19,626 nt of DNA. Source: DATLWN01 sp964422615. Lineage in GTDB: Bacteria > Pseudomonadota > Zetaproteobacteria > Mariprofundales > Mariprofundaceae. This document shows, in pieces, positions 8,229-14,659 of the stretch. The stretch covers positions 1 through 19,626 of the forward strand of contig CAYRBJ010000035.1 of assembly GCA_964422615.1 (NCBI GenBank), given 5' to 3'. Each line of letters starts with the position of its first letter. Positions within the stretch are counted from its first letter, which is position 1. Below the pieces are notes generated by a model that was not told the DNA's origin, searched no databases, and was given only the letters and a program-made list of their open reading frames with translations. A program made the translations under genes and the position numbers.

Positions 8229-9012
8229 GAACGGGTTCCTGGAAGGCGATGGCGGTATAGCCGACCACGCGATCCCTGTCTCCGGCCGTATCACCGGAGT
8301 TACACAGGTGAATCAGTACAGGATCGAGCGGTGAAGATTGCAGGGAGTACAGCAGGCCATTGATGGGCGTGGCGCCGCAGGCCTGCTCATGGTTGTGGAG
8401 CATCCTGCGGCCGATAATGTCGGTCACCGTTCTTTTGTCCAGATTGCGTGCGCTGGTGTAATCAAGGTAATGGGACAAATCAGAGCTGATGATAATGGCC
8501 AGATCCTGTTCGCGGCGCAGCCGGTCGATGACGGCGCCAACCTCAGCGGCCGAGGCATCGCCGACGAGCAGCGGGATCAAGCTGAACTCACCCAAATGGC
8601 GCTGCAGGAATGGCAAATGCACCTCCAGGCCGTGCTCGGATCGATGGGCGGCATCGAAGAGGCCGACACCCGGCATGCGGATCAGCTCGTCGCAGAGGGG
8701 GCGGTCCAGTGGAATGGTCCCGAGAGGGGTGGCGAAGGCATCGCAGTCGGGCAGGGCCAAGCCGTGCACCGGTACACGGTGCACGGGGCCGAGGATCGCC
8801 ACTTTGCGGGTGCCTGCCGGCAGGGCCTTGTAGGCACGCGCAGCAGTTGTCCCTGAATAGATATATCCGGCATGCGGGGCGATGATGATGCGGCTGGCAT
8901 GCACGCCAGCGGGCAGGCTCACCTGGGCCAGCATGTTATCGACCATCCGGGTCAGGGCGGTGGCATCGGCCGGATAGAAGCTGCCGGCGACGGCGGGGGG
9001 GCGGATACGCAT
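8212..9012 (-). CDS. amrB: AmmeMemoRadiSam system protein B (Memo-like)
   Basis: A 266-residue Memo-family protein, a fold related to class III extradiol dioxygenases. Residues aligning with the metal site described for human MEMO1 are present: H47 in APHAGYIYSG, H78 in GPVHRVPVHG, and C212 in ACGATPI. SSDLSHY (D178, H181) and HRSEHGLEVHLPFL are further conserved blocks. The N-terminal RPPAVAGSFYP is the family's usual opening and fixes the start at ATG 9012. No Shine-Dalgarno is visible. A perfect TATAAT lies only 10 nt upstream, so the transcript may be nearly leaderless. First gene of the operon, overlapping amrA by 17 bp. The reaction catalysed, if any, is unknown. Confidence 0.94.
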   Translation of the reverse strand: MRIRPPAVAGSFYPADATALTRMVDNMLAQVSLPAGVHASRIIIAPHAGYIYSGTTAARAYKALPAGTRKVAILGPVHRVPVHGLALPDCDAFATPLGTIPLDRPLCDELIRMPGVGLFDAAHRSEHGLEVHLPFLQRHLGEFSLIPLLVGDASAAEVGAVIDRLRREQDLAIIISSDLSHYLDYTSARNLDKRTVTDIIGRRMLHNHEQACGATPINGLLYSLQSSPLDPVLIHLCNSGDTAGDRDRVVGYTAIAFQEPVHDRHR

Positions 9013-9022
9013 AGGCTATATC

Positions 9023-9028
9023 ATTATA
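9023..9028 (-). promoter_or_regulatory. -10 box of the amr operon promoter
   Basis: A perfect TATAAT on the minus strand, in an AT-rich stretch (roughly 9010-9050) that stands out from the GC-rich surroundings. It lies 10 nt upstream of amrB ATG 9012, which would put the transcription start about 3-5 nt before the start codon. No convincing -35 is seen at 16-18 bp. The location and the perfect hexamer make it the best promoter candidate for the operon. Confidence 0.5.
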
Positions 9029-9099
9029 CGGATAAATATTCTGCAAAACCAGACCCTGCGTCAGGAATACGGTTCATGGGGCAGGAGGAGACCTTCATG

Positions 9100-9121
9100 C
9101 CAGGGTAGGCACAGTCCCTGG
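9100..9121 (-). terminator. Small hairpin after the HD-GYP gene, possible terminator
   Basis: CCAGGG and CCCTGG form a 6-bp stem around a 10-nt loop, 13 nt past the stop codon of the HD-GYP gene. No U-tract follows on the minus strand, so it is a weak candidate for intrinsic termination; it may instead protect the mRNA 3' end or have no role. Confidence 0.25.
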
Positions 9122-9133
9122 CCGGGGTTGTGC

Positions 9134-10693
9134 TCAGGCCTGGGAGGGAGCCGGAGCCACGGGCAAACTGTATCCACGCTTGCGGAACAGGCGTATACAG
9201 GCATCAACGACCTGGGTGTCGTAGTGAGTGTTCCGGTGACGTTCGATCTCTTCCAGCGCCATCTCCAGGCCCAGCCCTGCGCGGTACGGCCGGTGTGAGG
9301 ACATTGCCTCCACCACGTCGGCCACGGCAATGATTCTCGATTCGGGAAGAATCTGCTCGCCCCTGAGCCCTTGCGGATAGCCCGAGCCGTCCAACTTTTC
9401 GTGATGCTGTCGGATCATCTCTGCAATCGGCCAGGGAAACTCGATGCCCTTGATGATGTCATAACCGGCCTGTGGATGCGTCCTGATCATCTGGTATTCG
9501 ATGTCGGTCAGCTTTCCGGGCTTGGCAAGGATCTCCACCGGAATATGGATTTTTCCCAGGTCGTGAATGATGGCGGCGAGGCGGATGCCGTGGATCTGAT
9601 CTTCGGTCAGTTCCATTTCCCGTGCGATGGCCACGGCCAGATCGGCGACGGTCCGTTGATGTCCGGCAGTGTAGGGGTCGCGCGCCTCCACGGTATCGGC
9701 GATGGCCTGGATGGACTGTTCCAGACTGTTACGCAGCACCGCGGTGTGTTGCTCATGCGCGAGTCGTGTCCGCAGCGATTCGATCCCGTAGGAAAGCTCT
9801 GCGGCAAGGTCTTCCAGTAATGCAACTTCTTCATCGCTGAAGGAATCCGGCTCCGCCGCATAAATATTGAGTGCACCCAATAACAGATTCCCATTGAAGA
9901 TGGGAAGCGAGATGATGGACTGGTAGCCGTGCTTGACAGCAGATTCACGCCACGGAGTCATTTTGGGATCGGTCAGGCAATTTGGAGAAATGGCTGTCTC
10001 TTTCGTTCTGATCGCGGTGCCGACCGGCCCTCTTCCCCGTTCCGTGTCGCCCCATGTGATATCGATGCCATCCAGATATCCTTCCTCATATCCCGATTGC
10101 GCAACGGGGCGCACGGTCTTGGCCGCATTGTGTTCTATGTAGCCTATCCATGCCATTCTGTACCCACCCGTCCCCACGGCCAATTTGCAGATGTTCTCAA
10201 GGAATTCATCTTCATTCTCGGCATGGATCAGCGCCGTATTGCACCTGCCCAAAAGCTTGAGGGCGCGGTTGGTCCGTCGCAGCAAATCCTCTGCACGCCT
10301 GCGTTCGCTGATATCGCGGGCGATGGACAGCAGATAGGGCTTATCGAGTTCGATCAATCTCACGCTGATTTCCACCGGGAAGACCGAACCATCCTTGCGC
10401 CGATGCAACCTTTCGAAGCGGGCAGTTCCGGATTTTTTAATCTGATCTTCGAGAATCCTGTTCTCTTGTTCTGATGTTGTGTCGATGTCGTAGACACTCA
10501 TGGACAACAGTTCTGCGCGACTGTAGCCCAGTTCGCGGCAGGCTGTGTCGTTGACGTCCAGAAAGCGCAGCGTGCCGGGCTCGATCACCTCGATGGAATC
10601 GTTGGAATTGTCGAGCAATGCCCGAAACAACGCGAGGCTGGTTTCATCCGGTTTCTGGTTGGCCTTGCCGCGACTGGCAACATGATCGGACAT
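9134..10693 (-). CDS. PAS-GAF-HD-GYP c-di-GMP phosphodiesterase
   Basis: A 519-residue soluble signalling protein without predicted membrane segments. A PAS domain occupies about residues 20-135 and ends in the usual DISERRRAEDLL connector. A GAF domain follows at about 145-305. The HD-GYP phosphodiesterase domain is at about 320-510: GHQRT (H345), HDLGK (H377, D378), HHEKLDGSGYP (430-440) and VADVVEAM...RPYR. All signature residues are intact, so it is expected to hydrolyse c-di-GMP, with the PAS and GAF domains as sensors of unknown ligands. ATG 10693 has a strong GGAGGAG (10702-10708) 8 nt upstream. The diguanylate cyclase gene is divergent across 469 bp. The 121-bp gap to amrB contains a separate promoter candidate, so these are likely different transcripts. 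Confidence 0.93.
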   Translation of the reverse strand: MSDHVASRGKANQKPDETSLALFRALLDNSNDSIEVIEPGTLRFLDVNDTACRELGYSRAELLSMSVYDIDTTSEQENRILEDQIKKSGTARFERLHRRKDGSVFPVEISVRLIELDKPYLLSIARDISERRRAEDLLRRTNRALKLLGRCNTALIHAENEDEFLENICKLAVGTGGYRMAWIGYIEHNAAKTVRPVAQSGYEEGYLDGIDITWGDTERGRGPVGTAIRTKETAISPNCLTDPKMTPWRESAVKHGYQSIISLPIFNGNLLLGALNIYAAEPDSFSDEEVALLEDLAAELSYGIESLRTRLAHEQHTAVLRNSLEQSIQAIADTVEARDPYTAGHQRTVADLAVAIAREMELTEDQIHGIRLAAIIHDLGKIHIPVEILAKPGKLTDIEYQMIRTHPQAGYDIIKGIEFPWPIAEMIRQHHEKLDGSGYPQGLRGEQILPESRIIAVADVVEAMSSHRPYRAGLGLEMALEEIERHRNTHYDTQVVDACIRLFRKRGYSLPVAPAPSQA

Positions 10694-10894
10694 GGGCCGC
10701 GCTCCTCCGGTTTCATATCCAAGACTTCAGGCGTGAATCTCAGAAATAAGACGACTAAAGTCTCACATTGGAGACGACGTGATGGCCGAATGCAAGGGGG
10801 CCAATCACCTATTGATCCTATGGGTGGACCAATGCCGGCAAGGCATCGGGCAGGTGGAGACCGTCGGTCACGGCGGATCAGAACCGTCAGCGTT

Positions 10895-10912
10895 CCCCCC
10901 CTATATGGGGGG
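10895..10912. repeat. Inverted repeat of a C-tract and G-tract around TATAT
   Basis: Seven C, then TATAT, then six G. The arms pair perfectly over 6 bp. The centre is too A/T-rich and the flanks lack a T-tract, so a terminator is unlikely; an operator or a DNA structural element is possible. Confidence 0.55.
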
Positions 10913-10988
10913 AGCCGTTGGGATTTATATACTAGATCGTTAAAACTATACCACCTCCGGTTCGGGGTAAGTCTGCCATGTATCGATG

Positions 10989-11002
10989 TGTGATGGATCA
11001 CA
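10989..11002. promoter_or_regulatory. Perfect palindrome, possible operator
   Basis: TGTGATGGATCACA has two perfect 6-bp arms around a 2-bp centre. The half-sites resemble CRP/FNR-family halves (TGTGA...TCACA), but the spacing is 2 bp shorter than the CRP consensus, so this is not a standard CRP or FNR site. It lies about 80 bp upstream of the likely cyclase -10. Confidence 0.4.
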
Positions 11003-11014
11003 GAGGATATTCGG

Positions 11015-11026
11015 TACTGTTCAGTA
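11015..11026. repeat. Small inverted repeat TACTG/CAGTA
   Basis: TACTGTTCAGTA has 5-bp arms with a TT centre. A TATAAG hexamer (11025-11030) begins within its right arm. At this length it may be chance, but it sits 13 bp from the 10989-11002 palindrome. Confidence 0.3.
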
Positions 11027-11083
11027 TAAGTAATTGTACGTATAGTTTCTGCCGGGAGTGTTGAGGTTCGGCTTCGCCTGGTT

Positions 11084-11092
11084 TGCTATAAG
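11084..11092 (+). promoter_or_regulatory. Extended -10 promoter of the diguanylate cyclase gene
   Basis: TGCTATAAG is an extended -10 element (TG-N-TATAAG, 5 of 6 in the hexamer). TTGAGG at 11061-11066 resembles a -35 but is 20 bp away; extended -10 promoters can work with a weak -35. Transcription would start near 11099 and leave a leader of about 64 nt. This places the promoter inside the longer reading frame that begins at 11058 and so supports ATG 11163 as the true start. Confidence 0.45.
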
Positions 11093-11162
11093 ATATGTGA
11101 TCGCTGGGGTCATTTATGAGAACCGGACACGCGTCTTTGACAATTCATCGTGGAGCTGCTGG

Positions 11163-12221
11163 ATGTCCGAACGCATGATCATGAACAACAATTCGGCGTC
11201 TGAGCAGACGGGGGGCGATCACGACTTGGCTTCTGATATGAGCTCTGTGCAAGAACAGCTCCGTCAACGTACGGCCGAGTTGGAGACGGCCTTGCGCGAA
11301 AACGACCGGATCAGCCGTGCCCTGCACGAGTCGGAAGAAAAATTCAATCGCCTGGTGGAGCAATCGCTGGTCGGGATCAGCCTGTCTGACGGTCAGCAGT
11401 TCATCTATGTCAATGCCAAATTCGCCAAGATCACCGGTTATAGCGTGGATGAACTGCTACGCATGGGGCCGCTCGATATCATGACGGAGGCCGATCGCAC
11501 CTCGGCGGCAGACATGATACGCCGGGGGATGACAAGGCAGATAGCCAAGAACTTTTCCATGATCATCAACATCCTGCGCAAGGACGGTAAGGTGGTTATC
11601 GGGGAGTTGACCGGCGGTCCACCAGTGGACGTTGGCGGCAAGCAGGCATTGATCGCCTTGCTTGAGGATATCACCGACAAGGTCCGTGCCGACAACAAAA
11701 TAAAAATTCTGAATAGTCGCTTGCGGGAGCAGGCAATTCGTGATCCCCTGACCAACCTTTTCAACCGGCGCTATCTGGAGGAATCGCTGGTCCGCGAGTT
11801 GATTCATGCGGAAAGGCAGGGGCAAACGGTCGGTCTGGTCATGGGGGATCTGGATCATTTCAAGGCCGTCAACGATACCTTCGGGCACCAGGCCGGTGAT
11901 CAGGTGCTGCGAGAATTTGCCAATCTGATGATGAGGTTTTCGCGCGGCAGCGATATCCCCTGCCGTTACGGAGGCGAAGAATTCCTGTTGCTACTGCCTG
12001 GTATCAGCGAGGAAAAGGCATGCGAGCGGGCAGAGCTTTTGAGGGCTCAGCTTGCTGCCGAGCCTGTCGCATTTGATGGCAAAGCCCTGCGAATCTCCGC
12101 TTCGTTTGGCGTCGCGGCATTCCCGAAGCATGCCAGAGATGCAGACAAGTTGATTGCGGCCGTGGACAAGGCGATGTATCAGGCAAAGTCAGCCGGGCGC
12201 AACCGGGTCTGTAGCGCCTAA
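11163..12221 (+). CDS. PAS-GGDEF diguanylate cyclase
   Basis: A 352-residue protein expected to make c-di-GMP from two GTP. Residues about 25-60 form a probable coiled-coil helix. A PAS domain spans about 58-175 (QFIYVNAKFAKITGYSVDEL) and ends in EDITDKVRADNKI. The GGDEF domain covers about 180-350: DPLTNLFNRRYLEE, DLDHFKAVNDTFGHQAGDQVL, then RYGGEEF with the active-site GGEEF at 270-274. RGSD at 261-264 sits at the exact place of the RxxD inhibitory site, so product feedback inhibition is likely. ATG 11163 has GGAG 7 nt upstream (11152-11155) and a promoter candidate 71 bp upstream; an in-frame GTG at 11058 would add 35 residues of no family resemblance. The HD-GYP phosphodiesterase is divergent. 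No membrane segments are seen. Confidence 0.93.
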   Translation: MSERMIMNNNSASEQTGGDHDLASDMSSVQEQLRQRTAELETALRENDRISRALHESEEKFNRLVEQSLVGISLSDGQQFIYVNAKFAKITGYSVDELLRMGPLDIMTEADRTSAADMIRRGMTRQIAKNFSMIINILRKDGKVVIGELTGGPPVDVGGKQALIALLEDITDKVRADNKIKILNSRLREQAIRDPLTNLFNRRYLEESLVRELIHAERQGQTVGLVMGDLDHFKAVNDTFGHQAGDQVLREFANLMMRFSRGSDIPCRYGGEEFLLLLPGISEEKACERAELLRAQLAAEPVAFDGKALRISASFGVAAFPKHARDADKLIAAVDKAMYQAKSAGRNRVCSA

Positions 12222-12233
12222 GCATCAGATGCT
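12221..12233. repeat. Short inverted repeat at the cyclase stop codon
   Basis: AGCATC and GATGCT flank a single A and overlap the last base of the TAA stop. It lies between two convergent genes but has no T-tract and almost no loop, so terminator function is doubtful. Confidence 0.25.
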
Positions 12234-12269
12234 CGGTGGTGACTTGTGTATCCGTGGGTTGCCGGGCCG

Positions 12270-12467
12270 CTAGCAGGGCTTGCTGCTACATGCCAGTCCA
12301 TGAGGACAATCTTCGACATTGCAGGGTGTACTCCATGCCTGGGAGAAGCAGGGTAATTCACCTTCCAGCAGGCGAATGGCGCGTATCAACTCATTCATGT
12401 GCATATAATGGGCACGTTCGATGCCCAAGGCCTTTCCCAATCGGCGGAGATTCTCGGAAAATATCAT
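12270..12467 (-). CDS. Small SAP-like, cysteine-rich protein
   Basis: A 65-residue protein. The first half, NLRRLGKALGIERAHYMHMNELIRAI (residues 6-31), has the helix-turn-helix-like pattern of a SAP/Rho-N-type motif, in which a conserved LG and an LIRAIQ-type helix recur. The second half reads EGELPCF...C...C...C...C with cysteines at 40, 49, 54, 60 and 65. Similar small bacterial proteins pair a SAP-like helix with an 'EGN.PCF...C....C' tail, so I take this as a real gene of that type. A DNA- or RNA-binding or metal-binding role is inference. ATG 12467 has only a weak AGG upstream. It converges on the diguanylate cyclase with 48 bp between stops and lies 91 bp downstream of the 57-residue gene on the same strand. 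Confidence 0.65.
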   Translation of the reverse strand: MIFSENLRRLGKALGIERAHYMHMNELIRAIRLLEGELPCFSQAWSTPCNVEDCPHGLACSSKPC

Positions 12468-12558
12468 CGTGACTGTGCCTGCATCGCGACCTTTCCATTA
12501 CGATCATATGGGCGGACATCGGAAATGATGGCAGTCAGGTATGGCATCTTTACGGCGC

Positions 12559-12732
12559 TCAGTGCATCGCCAGGCGCGCATCGCCTTCCTTCAGCCAGGT
12601 AATCAACCATTCGGCAATTTTCTTCCGGCGCTCTTCCGGCGAAATGTCCGCATCCTTCACTTCAGGCGCGTACCCGCTGGCACCGACATACAAACTCCGG
12701 CCCCGTTTGGCAGCCTTGGCTGAGAAAGCCAT
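12559..12732 (-). CDS. 57-residue hypothetical protein
   Basis: A short gene with an unusually strong Shine-Dalgarno: AGGGGAG (12739-12745), 6 nt before ATG 12732. The 57 residues begin with a basic segment (MAFSAKAAKRGRSLYVG), continue with YAPEVKDADISPEERRKKI, and end in an amphipathic helix (AEWLITWLKEGDARLAMH) with TGA at 12559. The composition is protein-like, with a charged middle and two tryptophans in the helix. There is no signal peptide, membrane segment or cysteine. I do not recognise the family. Its placement between the barrel gene and the SAP-like gene, on the same strand, suggests it may be co-transcribed with the SAP-like gene. The call rests on the ribosome-binding site and codon pattern. 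Confidence 0.6.
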   Translation of the reverse strand: MAFSAKAAKRGRSLYVGASGYAPEVKDADISPEERRKKIAEWLITWLKEGDARLAMH

Positions 12733-12904
12733 TTACCACTCCCCTGGTGCATGGTTTTTGACGCAGCCCCAATCGGACCCGCAATCTATCGGATCAATAT
12801 GGTTAATATCGAGTTTGCGTGAATACGTGAGAATACGTAGGCGAGGCAAGGGCCAGCATAAGATGCCGCTTGCAGCCCGGGATGCGCATGCCGGCCGCGG
12901 CCGT
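12733..12904. other. Intergenic stretch with a tandem octamer
   Basis: 172 bp between the barrel gene and the 57-residue gene. It contains the Shine-Dalgarno of the small gene (12739-12745), the octamer GAATACGT twice on a 10-bp period (12821-12828 and 12831-12838), and the 12-bp palindrome CGGCCGCGGCCG (12892-12903), which ends just before the barrel gene's stop codon. The palindrome may act as a GC-rich stem at the barrel transcript's end, but no T-tract follows. No clear promoter was found. Confidence 0.35.
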
Positions 12905-14470
12905 TCAGTAATAGGCCGATATCTGACCGAAATAGCGATGGTAGCTGTATGTCAAAATCGATGTCTGCGCTGCACTGCGGTAATCCTCATATCCTGCTGA
13001 TAGGGTCAGATTGTATTTCTTCCATACCAATGCCTGCAGCTTGACCGACCAGTCCGTCTGCCTGACCTGCATAAGCTGGCCGGGGATATCGGTGTACAGG
13101 GCGCCGCTCTGGACATGGGGATAATTCCTGTACGCGTAGCTGAAATCGGGAATCAGCTTCAAACGCTTATTTATGAAGGGTAGCGGCAATACGGCGCTGG
13201 CCCGGATCGCCTGCTCCCGGTAGCGGCTGTCCTGTGATTTCAGGCCGACGATGGTGGGGTCGTTGCCCTTGTTCGTGCGCTCGTCGGTGTAAGTGTAATC
13301 GAGTTTCAGGCTCGATTTCCATGCGGCATTGGACAGGGTTGTCCCCAGTCCGAGGCTATAGGCATCGGCATTCAGGTATTGCAGCGATATCCCCTGATAG
13401 TGATCGGTGTATCGCTTGTTCATGTAGGCTGCGAGCACACGGTAGGCCTGGCTGGGCGATGGTTTCCATGTCCCGGTCACCGTGAGGCCGTAGTTGTCGT
13501 TCAGCCACTGGTGCGAAAAGTCATAGCGTTCCAGGTTGCCCTTGATTGCCAGTGACGTCCTGGCATTCGGGTGGAAGCTGAGTTCCGGGTTCAGGTATTG
13601 TCCGACAAAGTCGTTCCTCCGCGCAATAGTCCGCAGGTAGAAGGTGCCGTAGAACATGTAACTGAGCCTGGCCCGCCAGTGCGGGGTGAATTCGAACTGG
13701 CGGGTGCTGAGGCTCGCTAGCCAGGTGGAGCCTTGACTGGCCTCGTTCTGAACAGGGGCAGTGCCCAGGTGGATCGCACTCGATGCACCGGGATTGTCGT
13801 TGTAGAAATACTCGCCAGATAGGTAGACGTTCAACGGGCGCGTCGCGGGGGCCAAAGCCTCAAGGTAGTCATGCGCCGGCTTTGCGTAGGCCGAATTGGT
13901 GGAAATGGCCCTGAATTGTTCGGCCGCCAGGTTATAGGATCCAAGATCGGACAGCATCAGCCCCAACTGATAGCGGCTCCTATCCACATAATTGGCATCG
14001 CCGGTCGCGATCAGGGCTTCATAGAGATGCCTGGCTTCCTGATCGTTGCCTGCATTCTGAAGCGCGATGGCATACTGAAATGCGTATGACCTGTTTTCGG
14101 GATGCTGGGCATGCAGCTCACGCCACAGCGGCAAGGACTTTGTGTACATGCCGGCCGTCTGGTAGGCCCGAGCCAGTGCCGCCTTGATGCCGGGGGCGCG
14201 AACCGGCGAATTGGCAACGTAAAGCAGGTGAACGATCGCCTGTTTGGGATCACTTTGAATCAACAGTATTCCCAAGTGATAATGGGCCGTAAGATTCCCC
14301 GGCTCGCGGGCAAGGACCTGGGAAAACTCCTTCTTGGCCTTGTCGTAATGATGGGCGTCGTAATCCTGAAGGGCTTGGTCCATCACGTCGTTCGATGATT
14401 GGGCAAACGACAGCAAAGGCGAAAACAGCACCAGTAAGCCAGCCGTCATGATAGCTGAGAGTTTGAACAT
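12905..14470 (-). CDS. Secreted TPR / outer-membrane beta-barrel protein
   Basis: A 521-residue exported protein. Residues 1-23 form a signal peptide (MFKLSAIMTAGLLVLF...SFA, cleavage before QSS). About 28-205 is a series of TPR-like helical repeats (AKKEFSQVLAREPGNLTAHYHLGILL, SLPLWRELHAQHPENRSYAFQYAIAL, AAEQFRAIS). About 212-521 is rich in alternating polar and aromatic strands (LSGEYFYNDNPG, ARLSYMFYGTFYL, SLKLDYTYTDER, SVKLQALVWKKYNLTLSAGYEDY) and ends in GQISAYY. The terminal aromatic residue fits an outer-membrane beta-barrel. The periplasmic TPR plus C-terminal barrel layout resembles Slam-type surface-lipoprotein assembly modifiers and exopolysaccharide export channels. Which one applies cannot be decided, and no cargo gene is seen nearby. 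ATG 14470 opens the signal peptide; its Shine-Dalgarno is weak. The upstream region holds a tandem repeat and an assembly gap. Confidence 0.82.
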   Translation of the reverse strand: MFKLSAIMTAGLLVLFSPLLSFAQSSNDVMDQALQDYDAHHYDKAKKEFSQVLAREPGNLTAHYHLGILLIQSDPKQAIVHLLYVANSPVRAPGIKAALARAYQTAGMYTKSLPLWRELHAQHPENRSYAFQYAIALQNAGNDQEARHLYEALIATGDANYVDRSRYQLGLMLSDLGSYNLAAEQFRAISTNSAYAKPAHDYLEALAPATRPLNVYLSGEYFYNDNPGASSAIHLGTAPVQNEASQGSTWLASLSTRQFEFTPHWRARLSYMFYGTFYLRTIARRNDFVGQYLNPELSFHPNARTSLAIKGNLERYDFSHQWLNDNYGLTVTGTWKPSPSQAYRVLAAYMNKRYTDHYQGISLQYLNADAYSLGLGTTLSNAAWKSSLKLDYTYTDERTNKGNDPTIVGLKSQDSRYREQAIRASAVLPLPFINKRLKLIPDFSYAYRNYPHVQSGALYTDIPGQLMQVRQTDWSVKLQALVWKKYNLTLSAGYEDYRSAAQTSILTYSYHRYFGQISAYY

Positions 14471-14504
14471 GGCTCAAGCTTAGCCCGCAACAGCGGGGAG
14501 TCTA

Positions 14505-14559
14505 CGGATGCGGCGGATGCGGCGGATGCGGCGGATGCGGCGGATGCGGCGGATGCGGC
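14505..14559. repeat. 9-bp tandem repeat cut by the assembly gap
   Basis: Six uninterrupted copies of CGGATGCGG from 14505 to 14558, plus one further base, run directly into the N block at 14560. The true array length is therefore unknown. A 9-bp period keeps any reading frame, but no convincing gene spans it. It lies 34 bp upstream of the barrel gene's ATG. Confidence 0.95.
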
Positions 14560-14659
14560 NNNNNNNNNNNNNNNNNNNNNNNNNNNNNNNNNNNNNNNNN
14601 NNNNNNNNNNNNNNNNNNNNNNNNNNNNNNNNNNNNNNNNNNNNNNNNNNNNNNNNNNN
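14560..14659. other. Assembly gap of 100 N
   Basis: Exactly 100 N, the usual placeholder for a scaffold gap of unknown size. It begins inside the 9-bp tandem array, which is the likely cause of the assembly break. Any feature upstream of the barrel gene, including its promoter, may be missing. Confidence 0.98.

Larger units (their letters stand above)
10694..11162. promoter_or_regulatory. Divergent regulatory region between the two c-di-GMP enzymes
   Basis: A 469-bp region without a convincing gene, more AT-rich towards its right half. It holds the HD-GYP Shine-Dalgarno (10702-10708), a GACT/AGTC small inverted repeat near 10750, a C-tract/G-tract inverted repeat (10895-10912), an A/T-rich segment with TATACT (10928-10933), two small palindromes (10989-11002 and 11015-11026) and the likely cyclase promoter (11084-11092). 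Its length and palindrome content suggest that transcription factors bind here. No known operator was recognised. Confidence 0.5.

Noticed and set aside
10989..11002. Classical CRP or FNR site
   Set aside because: The half-sites look right, but the 2-bp centre is shorter than the spacing of either consensus; kept only as a generic palindrome.
11058..11162. N-terminal extension of the diguanylate cyclase from GTG 11058
   Set aside because: An extended -10 promoter lies inside it, and ATG 11163 has a well-placed GGAG; the extra residues do not resemble a domain or a clear membrane segment.
14505..14659. Possible CRISPR array at the repeat
   Set aside because: The units are 9 bp and contiguous without spacers, so this is a simple tandem repeat.
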